This document shows, in pieces, positions 40,586 to 43,588 of a stretch of 43,588 bases of DNA. This DNA comes from Laceyella putida. Its GTDB lineage: Bacteria > Bacillota > Bacilli > Thermoactinomycetales > Thermoactinomycetaceae. Below the pieces are notes generated by a model. It had not been told where the DNA came from. It was given only the letters and a program-made list of their open reading frames with translations, and did no database searches. The stretch spans positions 1 through 43,588 of the forward strand of contig NZ_JBHTBW010000038.1 in NCBI RefSeq assembly GCF_042665195.1, given 5' to 3'. Made by a program: the position numbers and the translations under genes. Position 1 is the first letter of the stretch. Each line of letters opens with the position of its first letter.

Positions 40586-42651
40586 ATGAAAATGTCGATA
40601 TTCGATAATAAGCTTAAGATAGGTTTGTGTTTGGTCCTTGTCACATCCATCTTATTAAGTTTTTATTCCATATGGAATGTTGATGGCGATTCTGCATCTA
40701 TGCCAAATCATATGCCGCAGCAAGGTTTCCGGGAAAGAAACAATTTCTCCAATGAGAGAAATCAACTTTCTCCCGGCAAGGCGTTTTCCCCAGATTCCCC
40801 TCAGGAGAAGGCTCCTCCTGGCGGAAACATGTCTCCACCAAACGGGAAGGTGCCTTCGTCAAGTGGAAATGCGCCTTCACCGAATGGGTATATGTTCAGG
40901 GGCACCGCCAATTCAGAACCTATGACGCAACGTTCCTTACCTTATACAGTGTACTCTTTTTTGGATTATTTGCTGCCGCTTACTACCTGTATGCTCGCAA
41001 AACCATAAAAATCCAGAATGGCAATAAAAAGATTGCATTATGGACCTTATTGGGGGTGGGGCTTTTCTTGAGAATCGCTGTCGCTCCGTGGATCGACGGG
41101 CATCCAGGTGACATGAATTTCTTCAAAAACTGGGCAACTTCCGCGGCCAAAGATCTCAGCGGATTTTATATCAACGGTTCCAGCGATTACCCTCCTTTTT
41201 ACATCTACATTTTGTATTTGGTAGGCAAAATCGCGTCCGTTCCCGCCATGAGTCCTTATTTTACCCTGCTTTTGAGACTCCACACGGCTGAAGCCGTGGG
41301 ATTCTTGGGTAGTTAATGTCCTCAATCCATTTCTGCTTTGGACAACTCCCAATTTCAGGGCTGTCTCATCAGCCCGTCCCATGCAGTTCTACAACTCATG
41401 TTGCATGTACCCACATGGGCGGAACGCCTGTTACCAGCGTTCTAGCTCCGTTTCACCCACTCTCATGATTTTACCCAGTGGGAGAGATTGGTTCGCCACT
41501 GGAACCCCATATCATGACGTACAGAGGGAACAAAACCCACTACCAGTGAGATGAGCACCGCTCATGTGTTTGATTGTACTGAAAATTGTTTCTCTTAGCA
41601 ATCCCATAAAGGGATTACCGAGCAACGCCGACTTTCATCCCACGATTGAAACCGTGGGCTTTCAGTCAGCAAAAATCTGTAAAACTGCCGTCCATCTTGG
41701 CCGACATTGCCACCGCGTACCTGATTTACTGGTTGGCCGACAAGGTTCTCCCTTCAAAAATCAGTCTTTTGGCAGCGGCATTTTATATCTTCAATCCGGC
41801 CATTTTTATAAATTCCACTTTCTGGGGGCAGGTGGATTCATTCTTTACGTTACTTGTTGTTTTGGCCGTCTTCATGATATCGGAGAAAAAGGTGAGCTTG
41901 TCCGCCGGGCTTTTTGCCGCCGCTGTGCTCATGAAGCCGCAAGGAATCATTTTTCTTCCCGTGCTTTTCTTCGAACTCGTGAGGTTGAAAAGTGTCAAAC
42001 ACTTTTTTGGCAACGGCCGTTACTGGTTTGGGCACTGCGCTGGTCATCGTACTTCCGTTTTCGTTTGGCCAGGAGCCGCTGTGGACGTTTAAGCTCTTTT
42101 CCGGCACGATCGGAGAATATCCCTATGCCTCCGTGAATGCATTCAACTTCTACAGTCTTCTCGGGGCAAACTATGCGGCGGATTCGGCTACGCTGTTTGT
42201 ATTCAGTTATCATACCTGGGGCATGATTTTCATCGTGATGATTACGGCCTATGCGTAGTTCATCTATATCAAAGGGCGCAGCGCAAAATTTGCCGCTGTT
42301 GCGGCGCTTCTTCAGATTGCCGGTGTATTCACATTTTCCACCAGCATGCACGAAAGGTACCTGTTCCCCGCCGCTGCCTTGTCTCTGTTAGCTTTTGTCC
42401 ATCTCAGGGACAAAAGACTGCTTTGGTTATCCGCCGGATTCAGCGCGACCATTTTTGTCAACAACCATGCTGTTTTATATGGGTTGTTCGGCGGCTCGTC
42501 GGGTATGCCTTACAATGTTGCGCTGATCGTGACTTCGCTTTTGAATGTCGTCTTCTTCATTTACCTTGTCAAAGTGGCATGGGACATCGCTGTGAGAAAC
42601 AAAACATGGACATCCCCGAAAAGCAAATGGGCATGGAACCAATCCATTTAG
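40586..42651 (+). pseudogene. Second GT-C glycosyltransferase, broken by frameshifts, an insertion and a nonsense codon
   Basis: The N-terminus has one helix (LKIGLCLVLVTSILLSFYSIW) and a Pro/Asn-rich loop. The frame shifts at T40957-40962 (seven T expected) and continues FGLFAAAYYLYARK and the acidic site DGHPGDMNFFKNWA. After RL at 41279 an IS605-type element intervenes. The gene resumes at about 41672 with KLPSILADIATAYLIYWLAD, WGQVDSFFTLLVVLAVF and KPQGIIFLPVLFFELV, shifts again at T42003-42008, and meets TAG at 42256-42258 (AYA-stop-FIYIK). It ends with STSMHERYLFPAAALSLLA and two helices. The intact protein would be about 560 residues, a mannosyltransferase-like GT-C enzyme. It lies behind the operon terminator and has no phased repeats of its own. 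Confidence 0.82.
41277..41667 (+). mobile_element. Non-autonomous IS200/IS605-type element (no tnpA/tnpB)
   Basis: About 390 bp that split the GT-C gene and contain no coherent ORF. The left end has a subterminal hairpin CACGGCT-GA-AGCCGTG (41283-41298). The right end has CCCACG-ATTGAAAC-CGTGGG (41639-41658) followed by CTTTCAGTC, an end that closely resembles the omega-RNA 3' scaffold of TnpB-bearing IS605 elements. TTGAG precedes the left end (41272-41276), a plausible target motif. The right-hand 150 nt may be transcribed as a guide-type RNA. Confidence 0.7.
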
Positions 42652-42812
42652 ATGTCCTCATTGTTTCCGCCTTAGCCATTCTTCAGTAGTTTAAGCACAA
42701 TCTCATTGATTTTTTATGCAATTGTCATTTTTCAATGATTTGGAGTGTCATGCTCACTCATGATAGGTGTAGGATGGAGATGAAGAAACAGAGAGACAAG
42801 GAGAGGATCTTG

Positions 42813-43436
42813 ATGGAAAAGGCACTGATTTTAAGCGGTGGTTGGGAAGGGCATCAGCCGGTTGAGGTGGGGGAGATTCTGGCGGAGTTGCTCCGTAAGG
42901 AAGGGTTTGCAGTGGAACATGCGACGGAGCAGGAGGTATTAGCGGATCAGGAGAAAGTGCGACAGCTTGACTTGATCATTCCCAACTGGTCCATGGGCAC
43001 GATGAAGCCGGAGTGGATGGGCCATCTTTTGGAAGCGGTCCGAAGCGGGGTGGGCGTGGCCGGGCTTCATGGCGGCATGGGCGACGCTTTCCGCAATGAC
43101 AGGGAGTACCAATTTATGGTGGGGGGCCAATTTGTCGCGCATCCGGGCAATGACGGCGTGACTTATCCGGTCATCATCGAGAACCGTGATCACCCCATCA
43201 TGCAGGGGATTGGGGATTTCACTATCACTTCCGAACAATATTACATGCATGTGGACCCAGCCATTCAGGTCTTGGCGACAACGCGGTTCGGTGACGTGGT
43301 TATGCCGGTCGTGTGGACGAAGAAGTACGGCGAGGGGAAAGTGTTTTACTGTTCGCTGGGGCATGATGTGGATATTGTGAATTTGCCGGTGGTGCGGACG
43401 ATCATGGCGCGGGGCATGATTTGGGCGGCTAGGTAA
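42813..43436 (+). CDS. ThuA-domain (trehalose utilisation/GATase-like) protein
   Basis: A 207-residue protein of the ThuA family, a class I glutamine-amidotransferase-like fold. Landmarks are ALILSGGWEGHQP, GVGVAGLHGGMGDAF, FVAHPGNDGVTYPV, DHPIMQGIGDFTITSEQYYM and GEGKVFYCSLGHDVDI. The usual GATase Cys nucleophile is absent, as in ThuA proteins. Family members occur in sugar catabolism and as putative glycoside/keto-sugar enzymes. I chose the ATG at 42813, preceded by AAGGAGAGG; an upstream Met at 42735 lacks such a site. It is monocistronic. No sugar transporter or dehydrogenase partner is visible before the window ends. Confidence 0.9.
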   Translation: MEKALILSGGWEGHQPVEVGEILAELLRKEGFAVEHATEQEVLADQEKVRQLDLIIPNWSMGTMKPEWMGHLLEAVRSGVGVAGLHGGMGDAFRNDREYQFMVGGQFVAHPGNDGVTYPVIIENRDHPIMQGIGDFTITSEQYYMHVDPAIQVLATTRFGDVVMPVVWTKKYGEGKVFYCSLGHDVDIVNLPVVRTIMARGMIWAAR

Positions 43437-43554
43437 CGTTATTCCTCAAAAATATAAAATGAGATATTAAAAATATCGAATTATTCATTCGATAGGAAAT
43501 ATAGAAAAGAGAGTCCCACATATGAGACTGATGCAAAAGCAAAACATGATTTGT

Positions 43555-43578
43555 AAAAGTGCCTTCGGGCACTTTTTT
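43555..43578 (+). terminator. Terminator at the right edge
   Basis: AAAAGTGCC, TTCG tetraloop, GGCACTTTT and further T residues make a classic intrinsic terminator. It is about 120 nt past the ThuA gene; the A/T-rich interval between them shows no gene. Confidence 0.93.
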
Positions 43579-43588
43579 TGTTACACTG

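Overview
The window looks like a chromosomal segment of a spore-forming, Gram-positive member of the Bacillales. The evidence is the 3' part of a sporulation sigma-K gene, strong GGAGG ribosome binding sites, lipobox-type lipoproteins, a ResA/CcdA-type thiol system and a GtrA/GtrB/GT-C glycosylation operon. A Thermoactinomycetaceae-like or other thermophilic bacillus host is a guess from protein flavour, not proven.

Layout. 1-3.6 kb: an unrecognised minus-strand gene, then a truncated IS4/IS231-type transposase abutting an IS110/IS1111-type element with about 200 nt of likely bridge-RNA sequence. 3.7-8.6 kb: a decayed thiazole/oxazole-modified microcin (heterocycloanthracin-like) locus. It has a His/Cys-repeat precursor with two in-frame ochre codons, an E1-like maturation gene with two single-base frameshifts, an intact YcaO cyclodehydratase gene and a 15-codon remnant of the dehydrogenase gene. 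8.7-14.3 kb: a secreted metalloprotease-like gene, a three-gene signalling operon (zinc-ribbon membrane protein, histidine kinase, response regulator) and a divergent multicopper oxidase lipoprotein. 14.5-18.3 kb: MFS exporter, SbnI-like serine kinase and SbnA-like PLP enzyme, then a ResA-like thioredoxin. 18.3-23.7 kb: small genes, tRNA-Ser(GCU), a VTT-domain membrane protein, a decayed minus-strand thiol-redox cluster (ccdA, DsbD-like, TlpA-like, Lgt-like) and a lipoprotein. 23.7-26.6 kb: a 2Fe-2S ferredoxin behind a CsoR-like operator, a methyltransferase pseudogene split by an IS3/IS150-type element, and RidA. 26.7-29.4 kb: AT-rich accessory DNA with gene fragments, a candidate secreted toxin/immunity pair, a broken phage holin and the C-terminal part of sigma-K, which together look like one end of a sigK-intervening (skin-like) prophage.

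29.7-43.6 kb: a hypothetical gene, a CDF zinc transporter, and a coherent regulon. An OmpR-type regulator/kinase pair is preceded by 11-bp-phased TTCAG repeats. The same repeats occur, six copies each, before a PepSY-like membrane protein gene and before a GT39 - GT2 (GtrB) - GtrA - galU - galE operon. In all three promoters the last repeat lies exactly 10 nt before a -10-like hexamer. A second glycosyltransferase gene downstream is broken by frameshifts, a nonsense codon and a roughly 390-bp IS605-type element lacking genes. A ThuA-domain gene closes the window.

How it works together: the right third reads as an envelope-stress/glycosylation regulon making and transferring a hexose from UDP-Glc/UDP-Gal. 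The middle carries metal (copper) and thiol-redox functions, plus a possible minimal amino-carboxylate chelator operon. Several clusters are decaying, and most frameshifts sit in short homopolymers, so read-level checking of assembly errors is warranted.
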